DNA of 64,000 bases from assembly GCA_964647625.1 (NCBI GenBank), contig CAZYHZ010000016.1, forward strand, positions 15,665-79,664, in the 5' to 3' direction. Position 1 is the stretch's first letter, and every line of letters begins with the position of its first letter. Positions 48,623-57,687 of this stretch are shown one piece after another. Origin of the DNA: DASRJG01 sp964647625 (lineage in GTDB: Bacteria; Acidobacteriota; Polarisedimenticolia; Polarisedimenticolales; DASRJG01). The notes beneath the pieces were generated by a model that did not search any database, had not been told where the DNA came from, and saw nothing but the letters and a program-made list of their open reading frames with translations. A program made the translations under genes and the position numbers.

Positions 48623-50551
48623 CTAGGCTCCCTTCTTGGCCGCGACGATCTCGTCGAACCCAGGGAGCGCAAGAAGCGGCTCCAAGACGGGCTCGTGGTG
48701 GAGCGATTCGAAATCCTTGTATCCCGCGGCGATCGCGTTCGAGAGCGCCTGCTTCGCCCCGGCTTGATCGCCCGCGAGCGCGCGACACACTCCCTTCATG
48801 ATTTGAAACATCGGGTCGGGCCTCGGCCGCGTCAAGCCTTCGTCGACCAGCGGCTCGGCGTCGGCCGGACGCTTTTCGGTCAGGAGAGTCAGGGCCAGCG
48901 AGTAGAGGAGCACCGGCTCGCCGGGAACGTTCTCGAGCCCCCGGCGGAAGTACGACTCGGCGGACTTGTAGTCCTTCTGGGCGACCGAGAGTCGCCCCTG
49001 CGTCACCCAACCGGGAACGTACTCGGGATATCGCTCAACGAGATCACGTCCGTAACGACGGGCGGATTCGTAATCCTTGAGGCCGATCGAAGCGTCCACC
49101 GCGGAGCTCAGCGCCAATCGATTTGCGGGATCGGACTTCAGGACCCCCTGGGCGGACTGCATGGCGGGGAGGAAGAGGTGTTGGGACATCACCTCCTGAA
49201 GCAGGAGCAGATCACTCTCGAGGTGCTCCATCGACCTCGGGCTCGGACCGCCGCGGCGCGCATCGGAGACTGCCCCCCCGATGTAGCCGAGGCTGGCCAG
49301 TCGTGACAGGGCCAAAGGATCGATGGGCGCCGTGGTCGTCTGGGCGGGCGTGCCTGCCTTCGTCCATCGGGAGATGTCGCGGTCGAGCAGTGCGGTCAGA
49401 TCCGCGACCTGCGTGGCCTCGGTGGTGATCAGATTGTTCTGCTCGCCGGGATCGGCCTCGAGATCGTACAGCTCCGGATCGGTCGATCGGATCAGCTTCC
49501 ACTTGCCTCGCCGAAGCCCCTCGATGGGGCTCCATCCGAAATTCAAGGCGCCCGACAGCGTCTCGAAATAGAGCGCCCGCCGCGGGGGATCTTTCCCACG
49601 CAAGGACTCGCGCAGGCTGATGCCGTCGAGACCGGGCGCCGCCGGCAGACCCGCGAGATCGGCGATCGTCGGGCCGATGTCCGCGAGCGTCACGGGCTCC
49701 CGGATCACGGTGCCCGCCTTGACCCCGGGCGCCTTGATCAGCAGCGGAACCCGAAGCGTGGATTGGTACGCGAGCTGCGAATGCATTCGCTCGCCGTGCT
49801 CGTAGAGCCCTTCGCCGTGGTCCCCGGCGATCACGATCGCGACGCGATCCCACATCCCGTCGGCACGCAGAGCCTTGAACAGCTCGCCGAGCTGCGTGTC
49901 GACGTAGGCGATCTCTCCGTCGTAAGGATGCTCGCGGTGGCTGGCCGAGAACGGGAACGGCGGCTTGTAGGGGTAGTGGGCATCGTAGTAGTGCAGCCAC
50001 ACGAAGAACGGCTTCCCTTTCATGCCGCGGATCGTCTCGAGGCCCAGCTTCGTCACATCGGACGCCGGTCGCTCCGATTCCGCCGGAAGATGCTCGTTTC
50101 CCGGCTCCGAGAAAAGATCCAGATACGTGTCGAACCCCTGCGCCAAGCCGCTTTTCGCGTACACGGGGTAGGCCGCGGGGACCGCCCCCGTCGCGAACCC
50201 CGCGTCGTGCAGGCGCTCCGCGATCGTCACGCTCGCGGCGCCGAGCGTGAACATGCCGTTGTAGCGGACGCCGTGGACGGCTGGCACCTGGCCGGTGAAC
50301 ATCGTGGAGTGGGACGGCAGCGTCGTCGGCACGGCCGACATCGCCTGATCGAACCGGACGGCTTCCTTGGCGAACGCGTCGAGGTTGGGAGTCACGGCCG
50401 CTGCGTAGCCGTAGCAGCCCAGATGGTCGGCGCGCGTCGTATCGAGCGTGATGAGGATGATGGCCGCTGGCCGCTCCATCTTCGGGGTGCAGCCGCAAAG
50501 AACGATGGAAAGCACCGCGCAGGCCAGCGCCCGGATTGCTCTGGGCCTCAT
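48623..50551 (-). CDS. Alkaline-phosphatase-superfamily (sulfatase-like) lipoprotein with TPR
   Basis: 642 residues. Lipobox VLCGC at about 18-22; sulfatase-like domain (about 30-440) with metal ligand ITLDTTRADHLG, nucleophile region PTTLPSHSTMFTG and AGDHGEGLYEHGE; then C-terminal TPR units (about 500-635). The nucleophile is a Thr in TTLPSH, not the Cys or Ser in C/SxPxR that is turned into formylglycine, so phosphotransferase/hydrolase chemistry is likelier than sulfate ester cleavage. ATG 50551 overlaps the upstream stop (ATGA). Confidence 0.83.
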   Translation of the reverse strand: MRPRAIRALACAVLSIVLCGCTPKMERPAAIILITLDTTRADHLGCYGYAAAVTPNLDAFAKEAVRFDQAMSAVPTTLPSHSTMFTGQVPAVHGVRYNGMFTLGAASVTIAERLHDAGFATGAVPAAYPVYAKSGLAQGFDTYLDLFSEPGNEHLPAESERPASDVTKLGLETIRGMKGKPFFVWLHYYDAHYPYKPPFPFSASHREHPYDGEIAYVDTQLGELFKALRADGMWDRVAIVIAGDHGEGLYEHGERMHSQLAYQSTLRVPLLIKAPGVKAGTVIREPVTLADIGPTIADLAGLPAAPGLDGISLRESLRGKDPPRRALYFETLSGALNFGWSPIEGLRRGKWKLIRSTDPELYDLEADPGEQNNLITTEATQVADLTALLDRDISRWTKAGTPAQTTTAPIDPLALSRLASLGYIGGAVSDARRGGPSPRSMEHLESDLLLLQEVMSQHLFLPAMQSAQGVLKSDPANRLALSSAVDASIGLKDYESARRYGRDLVERYPEYVPGWVTQGRLSVAQKDYKSAESYFRRGLENVPGEPVLLYSLALTLLTEKRPADAEPLVDEGLTRPRPDPMFQIMKGVCRALAGDQAGAKQALSNAIAAGYKDFESLHHEPVLEPLLALPGFDEIVAAKKGA

Positions 50552-52341
50552 CGGCCATGCGCTCCCATCAGCGCGCCGAACTTCGGATCTTGACGGATCG
50601 CGGAGAGGTCCGGGTCTTTGTCGACCCAATCCCAGTTCCGGAAGCCGGAACTGAACGCCCTGTCGAGCATGGCGAATGCGGCGCTCGTCTCTCCCTGCAA
50701 CGCGTGGACGCACGCGCGGTCGTAATACATCTCCGCTTCCACGGGCCCGACGGCGATCGCGGCGTCGAGGAGAGCGGCGGCCTCTTTCAGGTTGTGATCG
50801 AGAAGGCTGACGTGGGCCGCCCAGTGGAGAGCCTCCGAGCGATCGGGATAGAGTCCGAGCATTCGGTCCCTCACCGATGACAACTCCGGGGACGGCTTCG
50901 AGGCGAGCACGAAGACACGAACGATCATCGCGGGGAGGATCTCGGGACGGGACTCGAGCAGCCGGCGCGCGGACTTTCCGGCGAGCATCGGGCGGCCGCT
51001 CGCCACGAACCCGCGCGCGACCTGGAGGTCCCTGAGATGATCATCCGTCAGTGGCTCGGGGCGGACGGTCGACGCGCCGAGTCTCAATCCGGCATGAGTG
51101 ATCGCGGCGCGATTCGCCGCCGAGAGCTCGCGCTTCCTCGGACGGGCCGGACGCGCCTCGGCGATCGGCGCGACGTCGGGCTGCGCACCGCTCTGCCCTT
51201 TCAGGTGGCCGTCCTCCGTCCACTGGAACACCGAAATCGCCGGCCCGCGCTTGACTGCGGCGAGGGGAGGCAGCGCAAGCTGGTCGTCCAGTGCGAAATC
51301 CCAGGCGAGGCGATCGCGCGTCTGCGGGACGGCCACATCGAGAGCGGCGCCGTCGGCGCCGTCCGGAGCCTTCCCGCCGAACGTGTGACGGAGGCTCGCC
51401 GCGACATCGGGAGTCCAGCTCGCGCGACCGTCGTGCCGCGCGATCTGCGCTGCAGGCACGGACAGGCTCGCGATGCGAACGAGCGGGACCTGGAGCGTTT
51501 CCTTCGACAGCCAGAACGCGTCTCCCCTTCTGCCCGACTCACCAAGGTACGCGCCGTGCGTCCCGACGACGATGACGCCGCTTCCCGCCGCCGACGGGTC
51601 CGATCGGAGATCGGAGACGATCGCGCCCAGCGCGCCGTCGATCACGTCAAGCGCGTTGTCGTAGTCCTCGAGGGGGTCTCCGGATTTCACGACGCTGCTT
51701 CCGGCGGAGCCCGGCGGGGGCGTCGCCAAGCCGTTCAGGTCGGCGAGGTGGATCCATGCAAAGAACGGTCTGTCCTTCGGGCGGGTGGCCAGCCATTGCT
51801 TGAAGTGCTCGGCCATGACGGAAGCCTCGACGATTGGCGGTCGATGTTGCGCCGGACCGACGATGATCGCCTCGGGCCCGTCGAACACGTCGAATCCGCG
51901 CTGAAGCCCGCTCGAGTACGACGCAAAGGGTGTCGACACCAGGGCGGTCGTCGTGAACCCCGCCTTATGGGCATCCTCCGCGATCGTCGGGAGGCCGGCC
52001 GGCAACGCGTCGTGAATGTTGTCGCGCACGCTGGAGCGGTCCGGCGACATCCCCGTGAGGATGCTCACGAGTGCCGGCCGGGCGACAGGGGTCGTGCTGA
52101 TCGCATCGTCGTAGACGATCCCAGTCTTGGCCAGCGCGTCGAGCTGCGGCATCGCCTTCGGTCCGCCGTACATCGAGAGGTGCGAGGCCGAGATCGCCTC
52201 GATCGTGACCAGGACCTGGCACCCGGCGGGACGCGATTCAGCCTTTTCCTGTTCCTGCGCGGGCGCAGGAGCGGGGCGACCACACGCGGCCAGCCCGAGG
52301 ACAACTCCGGCGAGCAATGCGCCATTGAGCTTGGCCGACAT
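50548..52341 (-). CDS. Degenerate alkaline-phosphatase-superfamily lipoprotein
   Basis: 597 residues. Lipobox LGLAAC (about 15-20). A sulfatase-like fold can be followed (ASHLSMYGGPKAMPQLDALA, STTPVARPALVSILTGMSPD, FFAWIHLADLNG), but the key metal-binding sites are changed: the DTTRAD of the sister protein is EAISAS and the GDHGE motif is GTHGAY. It is probably catalytically dead or altered. The C-terminus is TPR-like and ends in the same FRNWDWVDKDPDLSAIR style as other TPR tails. First gene of the operon; 88 bases separate it from the secreted-protein gene. Confidence 0.75.
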   Translation of the reverse strand: MSAKLNGALLAGVVLGLAACGRPAPAPAQEQEKAESRPAGCQVLVTIEAISASHLSMYGGPKAMPQLDALAKTGIVYDDAISTTPVARPALVSILTGMSPDRSSVRDNIHDALPAGLPTIAEDAHKAGFTTTALVSTPFASYSSGLQRGFDVFDGPEAIIVGPAQHRPPIVEASVMAEHFKQWLATRPKDRPFFAWIHLADLNGLATPPPGSAGSSVVKSGDPLEDYDNALDVIDGALGAIVSDLRSDPSAAGSGVIVVGTHGAYLGESGRRGDAFWLSKETLQVPLVRIASLSVPAAQIARHDGRASWTPDVAASLRHTFGGKAPDGADGAALDVAVPQTRDRLAWDFALDDQLALPPLAAVKRGPAISVFQWTEDGHLKGQSGAQPDVAPIAEARPARPRKRELSAANRAAITHAGLRLGASTVRPEPLTDDHLRDLQVARGFVASGRPMLAGKSARRLLESRPEILPAMIVRVFVLASKPSPELSSVRDRMLGLYPDRSEALHWAAHVSLLDHNLKEAAALLDAAIAVGPVEAEMYYDRACVHALQGETSAAFAMLDRAFSSGFRNWDWVDKDPDLSAIRQDPKFGALMGAHGR

Positions 52342-52376
52342 GGGCGGGCATCCTATCGTGGCTCGAGGCACAAAAA

Positions 52377-52403
52377 AAGGCCGTGGGGGGTCCCCACGGC
52401 CTT
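52377..52403 (-). terminator. Rho-independent terminator after the 280-residue secreted protein
   Basis: A 12-bp perfect stem (52377-52388 with 52392-52403, AAGGCCGTGGGG and complement) has a 3-base loop, followed leftward by TTTTTTT. It ends transcription from the gene at 52430-53272 and separates it from the downstream operon. Confidence 0.85.
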
Positions 52404-52429
52404 CGAGAAAAACTTGAATCGGAACCGAG

Positions 52430-53272
52430 TTACTTCTGGCTCTGGACGTCCGTCGGCTTGTGGCCGAGCTTGCGGTACTTCGGATCGGCCAGCGACGGAT
52501 TGCAGTTGACCTGCGTCGCTTCGCCGACGACCGGCAGCGGGCCGGCGGCGGTGACAGCCTGAACGACGACCCAGCGCGACAGCGCCGTGTTCGAGCAGTC
52601 GACGGAAGCAACGGCCGTGGCCGCCGCGCCGCCAACGCCACCCGCAGCCGCGGACGCGAGCGTATAAGCGCTCGCCGCACGGCCAGGATCGGAAGCGGAC
52701 GCAGCCGACAGGACGTTGTAGCCGGTGACCTGCGAGGCCGTGCCGTCATAGAGACCCGCGCTGATCGCATCGATCGCGAGGTTCAGGTTGACGTTCGTCG
52801 CGGCGCGGCTGGAGGACGTGACGCGCGGGCGGCCGAGCGGCACCATGGGGTGCGCGGTGTTCGAAAAGTCGTAGTTCCGGGCGCCCGCGGGCGTCTCTGG
52901 GGCCTGCGTCACGAGAAAGTCCGTCTTGCCGCCCAAGGTGACGGCCGCGAGGACGGAGACATTCCCCGCCGGGCAGGCGGCCCCGGGGAGGCACGATTGG
53001 CCGAAGTCGCCATTCAGACCCACGTCGCCCGCGTTGGTGCCGAAATAGAGGAAGTTGCAAGTCCCGGTGACGTCGACCGCACCGGCCCACATCTTGGTGA
53101 CGAGCCCGGCGGCCGGGTTAGTCGTGTCCAACCCCGTGTGCCAATAACAGTAGGCCGACCCGTTGTAGGTGCTGATGTACTTCGGAGGGTTGCAGCTCGC
53201 CGAGGCATTCGGCGCAGCAACCACCGCGACCATGAGAGCAAGAGCCGCAACGGCAATGATTTTCTTAGTCAT
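52430..53272 (-). CDS. Secreted 280-residue protein, paralogue A
   Basis: Predicted secreted protein of unknown function: signal peptide (1-26, ending ASA), then SCNPPKYISTYNGSAYCYW, a beta-rich body with TGTCNFLYFGTNAGD, FLVTQAPETPAGA and HPMVPLGRPRVTSSS, and paired Cys. It is clearly paralogous, over its whole length, to the gene at 56773-57615, also 280 residues. GGGAGG lies before the ATG and the repeat-protein gene ends 21 bases upstream, so both are probably one transcript closed by the terminator at 52377. Confidence 0.75.
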   Translation of the reverse strand: MTKKIIAVAALALMVAVVAAPNASASCNPPKYISTYNGSAYCYWHTGLDTTNPAAGLVTKMWAGAVDVTGTCNFLYFGTNAGDVGLNGDFGQSCLPGAACPAGNVSVLAAVTLGGKTDFLVTQAPETPAGARNYDFSNTAHPMVPLGRPRVTSSSRAATNVNLNLAIDAISAGLYDGTASQVTGYNVLSAASASDPGRAASAYTLASAAAGGVGGAAATAVASVDCSNTALSRWVVVQAVTAAGPLPVVGEATQVNCNPSLADPKYRKLGHKPTDVQSQK

Positions 53273-53293
53273 GTTCTTCTCTTCCTCCCCTGA

Positions 53294-54108
53294 TCAGTAG
53301 TGGGACGGGATGTAGTTGACGGTCGTGAGCATCTTGACGTAGTACGCTTCGCCGGGAACGAGCGGGAACGCAAGTCCGCCTCCCTTGCGACCCGAGTACG
53401 ACTGGAACGAGTTGCTGGCCTTGAGGTAGCGGGCCACGCTCAGGGTCTGCGCGAAGCCGATGTCGTCCATGAGCGCCTTCGCGTCGGCGGCGGTCTGGTG
53501 GTAGTTGTAGGCGTAGAAGTTGGTGCCGTCGCTGGGTGCCGCACCGGCCTGCGTCAACCCGTAGGCCAACGCCGGATCGTCGGAGCCCACGATGATGTAG
53601 TTCTGCGTGGTGAGCATCTTGACGTAGTAGCCTTCGCCCGCGGCAAGCGGGAACGCCAAACCGCCACCCTTGCGGCCCGAGTACGACTGGAACGAGTTGC
53701 TGGCCTTGAGGTAGCGGGCCACGCTCAAGGNNNNNNNNNNNNNNNNNNNNNNNNNNNNNNNNNNNNNNNNNNNNNNNNNNNNNNNNNNNNNNNNNNNNNN
53801 NNNNNNNNNNNNNNNNNNNNNNNNNNNNNNCCCGAGTACGACTGGAACGAGTTGCTGGCCTTGAGGTAGCGGGCCACGCTCAAGGTCTGCGCGAAGCCGA
53901 TGTCGTCCATCAGGTTCTTCGCGTCGTTGAGACCCGTCTGCCGGTTATCCGGCAGCGCGATGACGTTCGTGCCATCGCTCGGGGCGGCGCCCGCCTGGGT
54001 CAGCGAATAGTTGAGCTTGAAGCCCATGTTGGAGGCGACGAGAGCACTGCCCGTCAGCGCCACGGCCGTTACGACCGCCATCGCCCCGAGAAACGTTTTC
54101 TTGGTCAT
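53294..54108 (-). CDS. Secreted protein of 95-residue tandem repeats, interrupted by a scaffold gap
   Basis: Signal peptide (MTKKTFLGAMAVVTAVALTG) then repeated units with LTQAGAAPSDGTN, DDIGFAQTLSVARYLKAS, SFQSYSGRKGGGLAFPL and GEGYYVKMLTTQNYI. The two complete copies to the left of the gap are exactly 285 bases (95 residues) apart. The 100 Ns are a placeholder: the reading frames on the two sides do not agree across exactly 100 bases, so the real spacing is different and the gene is probably intact. No known family recognised. Followed at 21 bases by paralogue A; preceded by a sigma-70-like promoter. Confidence 0.7.
53391..53885 (-). repeat. 285-base tandem coding repeats around the assembly gap
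   Basis: A 55-base block starts at 53391, 53676 and 53831. The first two are 285 bases apart and differ at one base. The copies at 53676-53730 and 53831-53885 are identical over all 55 bases and abut the two edges of the N run. Confidence 0.85.
53731..53830. other. Scaffold gap of 100 Ns
   Basis: Artificial join inside a repeated coding region. The true length is unknown. If the 285-base periodicity holds, the missing stretch is 230 bases (or 230 plus multiples of 285), or the contigs merely overlap by the shared 55 bases and nothing is missing. Confidence 0.97.
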
Positions 54109-54192
54109 CCGATCTCCTCCGAAGTCTTTTCCACTCCGAGCCCGAAAGCCCGGGACCTTTTGGTTTGAAGCCCCAGCGACATTTGCGCGGTA

Positions 54193-54220
54193 AATCTACC
54201 CGGAAACCGCCGAGGGTCAA
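54193..54220 (-). promoter_or_regulatory. Sigma-70-type promoter for the tandem-repeat protein
   Basis: Minus strand TTGACC (54220-54215), 16-base spacer, TAGATT (54198-54193). The -35 matches 5 of 6 and the -10 4 of 6. Predicted start near 54186, 78 bases before the ATG at 54108. It lies in the 192-base gap after the small membrane protein gene. Confidence 0.48.
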
Positions 54221-54300
54221 GGAAAAGGTCCCGAATCGTCGAATCCCCCCGAGTGGTCGTGGTTGAGGGAACCTGCGTCCGTTGTTGCAGTTCTTTCAAC

Positions 54301-54747
54301 TTAATCAATCCTATAAAAAACGAGGGCCGGACCCCCCGCGGCACTTTCGGTGTACTTGTTCCGCGCCATCTTGACGGCAGCCGCCCGGTCGAAGGCGTGA
54401 GGATCGGTCGAGCGGTAGAGGACATGATCGGTCCGGCCGTTGGAAAGCGTGAAAACGACCTGATTTCCGATCTTTGCCGCAGCCAGCTGTGCCGTGGCGG
54501 GGTGACGATCGACCGCGACCATCAACATGGCGGCGAGGGCGACCACGGGGATGGAACCCAAGAAAGCCCAGCGCCAGGCTTGGGTCAGGCGCGGGAGGTA
54601 GGAGCCCGACGTCTCGCCGATCGCTTGAACTTCGAGAAAAAGCGCGGAACGGCTGGATTCCGAGAGCGAGTCGGCAGGTGCGGTCTTCCTCCAGGCCTCC
54701 ATGGCCTCATTCAAGACGTCGCGCGGGATGTCCGTTCGGTTGTTCAT
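54301..54747 (-). CDS. Small single-pass membrane protein, possible anti-sigma factor
   Basis: 148 residues: a soluble helical N-terminus (MNNRTDIPRDVLNEAMEAW), one membrane helix (about 56-78) and an extracytoplasmic C-terminal domain. The topology fits an anti-sigma factor, and an ECF sigma factor is encoded 3 kb upstream on the same strand, but the zinc HxxxCxxC motif is absent. Assignment is by topology only. Confidence 0.5.
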   Translation of the reverse strand: MNNRTDIPRDVLNEAMEAWRKTAPADSLSESSRSALFLEVQAIGETSGSYLPRLTQAWRWAFLGSIPVVALAAMLMVAVDRHPATAQLAAAKIGNQVVFTLSNGRTDHVLYRSTDPHAFDRAAAVKMARNKYTESAAGGPALVFYRID

Positions 54748-54887
54748 GGTGGAATCCCCTCGACAAGGGAATACCGGGGCAAAGGACCTGACGTTCAAAC
54801 GGTTCGAGTTTTTTCTTGAGTAACTCGGGGGGGCGCCCCGGTTTAACTCGAACTTTCCTGGTCGATTCGAGTCAACGCATCGATCAC

Positions 54888-54919
54888 GGCGTGGGGGACC
54901 GAGACGAGCCCCCCACGCC
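54888..54919 (-). terminator. GC-rich hairpin after the beta-helix protein gene
   Basis: A 10-bp perfect stem (54888-54897 with 54910-54919) has a 12-base loop, beginning 15 bases past the stop at 54935. No U run follows, so it is either a weak terminator or an mRNA-stabilising end structure. Confidence 0.45.
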
Positions 54920-54934
54920 ACCTAAACCCAGGAA

Positions 54935-56392
54935 TCAGTAACGCACGATCCAGTCAACCGATGCCGTCGAAGAGGAGTTCGACGACTGGACGGTGAACTG
55001 GGTCGACGTCTTCGAGCTGACCCACACCGTTTCGTTGGCATTGACGGAGAGCGCGACGTGGTATTTGTTGCTCGGGAGGGTGGCCGAAAGCGTGACCGTG
55101 CAGGCACCTCCGCTACAACCAGTGCCACCGAGACTGGCAATCGTCCCGGACTGCAGCTCGACGGTATCGAGCGATTGCGGCGCGGTCGAACTGTTCCCGC
55201 TCATCGACACGGCTCTCGAGCCCACGACGTGCACCACCGAGGGCGCGCCTGCGGCCTGGCTTCTCGCGACGTCTTTGTGGCTTGTTCCAGCCAAGGTCGG
55301 GGGTGTGGTCGAGTCGTCGCGGGCCCGGTCGATGATCGATGTCCCCGTAAGATTCACCGTTGCGTAGCTATTGTAGTTGGTGACCCCCCAAAAAGCGCCC
55401 GTGGTCACTGTGCTCGGCCCCTCATAGATTATTTCGCTTCCGCTCACGTCAACTTTCGCGGCATTGGTCGCGGAAACGAATAGCGGCTCGACGGTGGGGG
55501 ACGACACGGATGCGGTCAGCTTCGCGTGCAGCGTGCATCCGACAAAAGCCGTCACGTCCGACGTGTTCAGGAGCTCGGCGTCCACGCCGCGGAGCGTTCC
55601 CGTCGCTGCGGATTCCGCATGAAAATGGCAGCCCCACGCCGTGACGACGTTCTTCGCGCCGCTAGGAATCCCTCCTGTGACATAAAACCCCTCGACGGTC
55701 GTGGGCGGGGTATTGCCGGTCAACGCGCCTTCCCCGCGGAACTCTGAGTTCCACATGAGCCATACCGTGCCGCCGGCGGCCCATCCCGCGATGTATTGCG
55801 CAGAAATCCGGGAGTTGGAAATCTCCAAGAAGTCGTTGTTGGCCGGGTCCGTGCTCCCCGGGTTCGCATCGCGCAGTCCCCACTCGTAGGCGGTGATCGC
55901 GGCGTCATCGATCGTCACCGGGTTCGCGTTCTTGACGAACACCCCCGCGATCCCGCCGCCTCCTTGGTTGATCGACAAATTGGTCGGCGCATTCGTCGCC
56001 GCGTCGATCGTGATGTTCCTCAGCGTCACATGATCCGAGTTGGAAATCGTGAGGAACTGCTCGGCGGGCGCCGACGTCGCGTTGCTGAACCATGTCGAAT
56101 TGGCCTGGACGAACGTTGCGCTCTGTCCCACGCCTTCGACGGTCAGGTAGCTCTTGCTGTCGATCGTCAACGAAGAGCTGACGGCGAGGACCCCGATCTG
56201 GACTTGAATGACCCAGGGCGAGCCGGCACCGTCACCCGGAACGGTCCGCGTCGGAGCGGCGTTGATGGCGGATTGCAAGTCGGTGTAGTCGCAGCCGCTG
56301 GCACAAACGGTCTTGAAGTTGCTCGCGTTCAAGACGTCGAACGAAGCCCACAGAACAAGCAATGGAACCCAGAGCCGGACGAGACGGGACAT
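54935..56392 (-). CDS. Secreted right-handed beta-helix (pectate-lyase-like) protein
   Basis: 485 residues: signal peptide (1-23), CDYTDLQSAINAAP, the typical entry to a parallel beta-helix, then coil repeats (SDHVTLRNITIDAAT, NANPVTIDDAAITAYEWG, NDFLEISNSRISAQ) up to about residue 360, and a C-terminal beta domain. Ser/Thr/Asn-rich. No catalytic residues identified, so polysaccharide binding or lysis is only a possibility. The ATG at 56392 has GGAGG 6 bases before it; a GTG one codon upstream is the alternative. Confidence 0.75.
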   Translation of the reverse strand: MSRLVRLWVPLLVLWASFDVLNASNFKTVCASGCDYTDLQSAINAAPTRTVPGDGAGSPWVIQVQIGVLAVSSSLTIDSKSYLTVEGVGQSATFVQANSTWFSNATSAPAEQFLTISNSDHVTLRNITIDAATNAPTNLSINQGGGGIAGVFVKNANPVTIDDAAITAYEWGLRDANPGSTDPANNDFLEISNSRISAQYIAGWAAGGTVWLMWNSEFRGEGALTGNTPPTTVEGFYVTGGIPSGAKNVVTAWGCHFHAESAATGTLRGVDAELLNTSDVTAFVGCTLHAKLTASVSSPTVEPLFVSATNAAKVDVSGSEIIYEGPSTVTTGAFWGVTNYNSYATVNLTGTSIIDRARDDSTTPPTLAGTSHKDVARSQAAGAPSVVHVVGSRAVSMSGNSSTAPQSLDTVELQSGTIASLGGTGCSGGACTVTLSATLPSNKYHVALSVNANETVWVSSKTSTQFTVQSSNSSSTASVDWIVRY

Positions 56393-56772
56393 CACGCACC
56401 TCCACGAAATTGGGGCTCACGATAGGCCGGTCGCGTAGGCGAGCCCGAACCAGCGCGCCGCACTCGACACGCCGGCCCCCGGGACTTTCAGGCTGCGCGG
56501 ACGCTCGTGTGCGGCGCTCGATCACTCGCCGCAAGCGGCCGATGCCAGACGATCCGTGGTCCGACGTGCTGTTGTCCGGGTATTGCGCTGCAGGAAGAGC
56601 GTCCGAACGCCGCCCGACTCGCCCACCCCTTGGCGCGGAGTCTAGGCGATCACGAGTCAGGTTGGCAAGGACTTCAGAATCGCGTGGACGCCTCGCGCGC
56701 GAAGTTCGCGCGGCACCGTCAAGCCGCGGGACTGCCCGCGCCGAAGCGATGCGTGATTGCGCCCGATCGCTG
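56393..56772. other. 380-base intergenic region, no gene seen
   Basis: No convincing reading frame on either strand. It contains an inverted repeat CGCGCG-AAGTT-CGCGCG at 56696-56712 that could mark the end of the transcript from 56773, and presumably the promoter of the beta-helix gene, which could not be identified. Confidence 0.5.
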
Positions 56773-57615
56773 CTACTCGGCGATCTCCGCCGGCTTGATG
56801 GGAACCGCGTTCCGGCGTTTTGGATCGGCGAGGTTCCAGCAAGAGATCCGGGCGGCGGCGCCGACGACGGGGAAGGGACCTGCTGCGCTCACCACTTGCA
56901 CGACGAGCCAGTCGTCCAGGCCGTATGTGATGCAGAAATCCGACGTCACCTGAGCGGTTGCTGCCGCCCCACCTGGAGCCGGAACCGAGGCGATCAGGGT
57001 GTAGGGATCCGGCAACCGGCCGGGGTCGGCGCTGGCTTCCGCCCGAAGGATGTTGTAGCCGGCGATCTGATCCGCGCTCCCCTCGTAGAGCCCGCCGCTC
57101 ACGGCATCGATGATGATGCTGAGCTGGACCTTGGTCGCACTGACCCGGCTGACGGCGGTGATGCGTGGGCGAGTCAATGCGATCATCGGGTGCGACGTTC
57201 CGGAAAAGTCGAAATTGACCGCGCCTGCGGGAGTCTCAGGAGCCTGCGTCACGAGAAACTCGGTCCCCGCCCCCTTTACGACCGCGGCGAGCACGGAAAC
57301 CGATCCGCTCGGGCAGGCCGAACCCGGCAGGCACGCCTGGCCGAAGTCTCCGGACAAGCCGATGTCTCCCTGCCCCGCTCCGAAGTAGAGGAAGTTGCAG
57401 GTTCCGGTGACGTCTACCGCGCCGCTCCACATCTTGGTCACCAGCGACCCGCCAGGCGTCTCCGCCAGCGCCGAACGCCAATAGGCATAGGCCCCCGTCG
57501 CAGCGTTGTAGGTGTCGATGTATTTCGGCGGATTGCAATTTGCGAAAGCATTCGGCCCGGCAGTTCCGATCATGGAGAACGCGACGGCCGCGAAGACGAC
57601 AGGTCTTCGTCCCAT
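56773..57615 (-). CDS. Secreted 280-residue protein, paralogue B
   Basis: Signal peptide then NCNPPKYIDTYNAATGAY, TGTCNFLYFGAGQGD, FLVTQAPETPAGAVNFDFSG, HPMIALTRPRITAVSR and ADPKRRNAV: block for block the same as the gene at 52430-53272, same length. ATG 57615 is chosen because AAGGGGGG precedes it and it gives equal length and signal peptide to paralogue A. Function unknown. It follows the ECF sigma gene by 72 bases. Confidence 0.75.
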   Translation of the reverse strand: MGRRPVVFAAVAFSMIGTAGPNAFANCNPPKYIDTYNAATGAYAYWRSALAETPGGSLVTKMWSGAVDVTGTCNFLYFGAGQGDIGLSGDFGQACLPGSACPSGSVSVLAAVVKGAGTEFLVTQAPETPAGAVNFDFSGTSHPMIALTRPRITAVSRVSATKVQLSIIIDAVSGGLYEGSADQIAGYNILRAEASADPGRLPDPYTLIASVPAPGGAAATAQVTSDFCITYGLDDWLVVQVVSAAGPFPVVGAAARISCWNLADPKRRNAVPIKPAEIAE

Positions 57616-57687
57616 GAGGCCCCCCTTCCGAAATCCTACTGGCCTTGAGAATACGCCCAAAGCAAGAGCTACGGCCGTGGCTTTTTC

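Noticed and set aside
53294..54108. Treating the repeat-protein gene as frameshifted or as two genes
   Set aside because: The frame disagreement comes only from the arbitrary 100-N gap. The repeat spacing outside the gap is a multiple of three.
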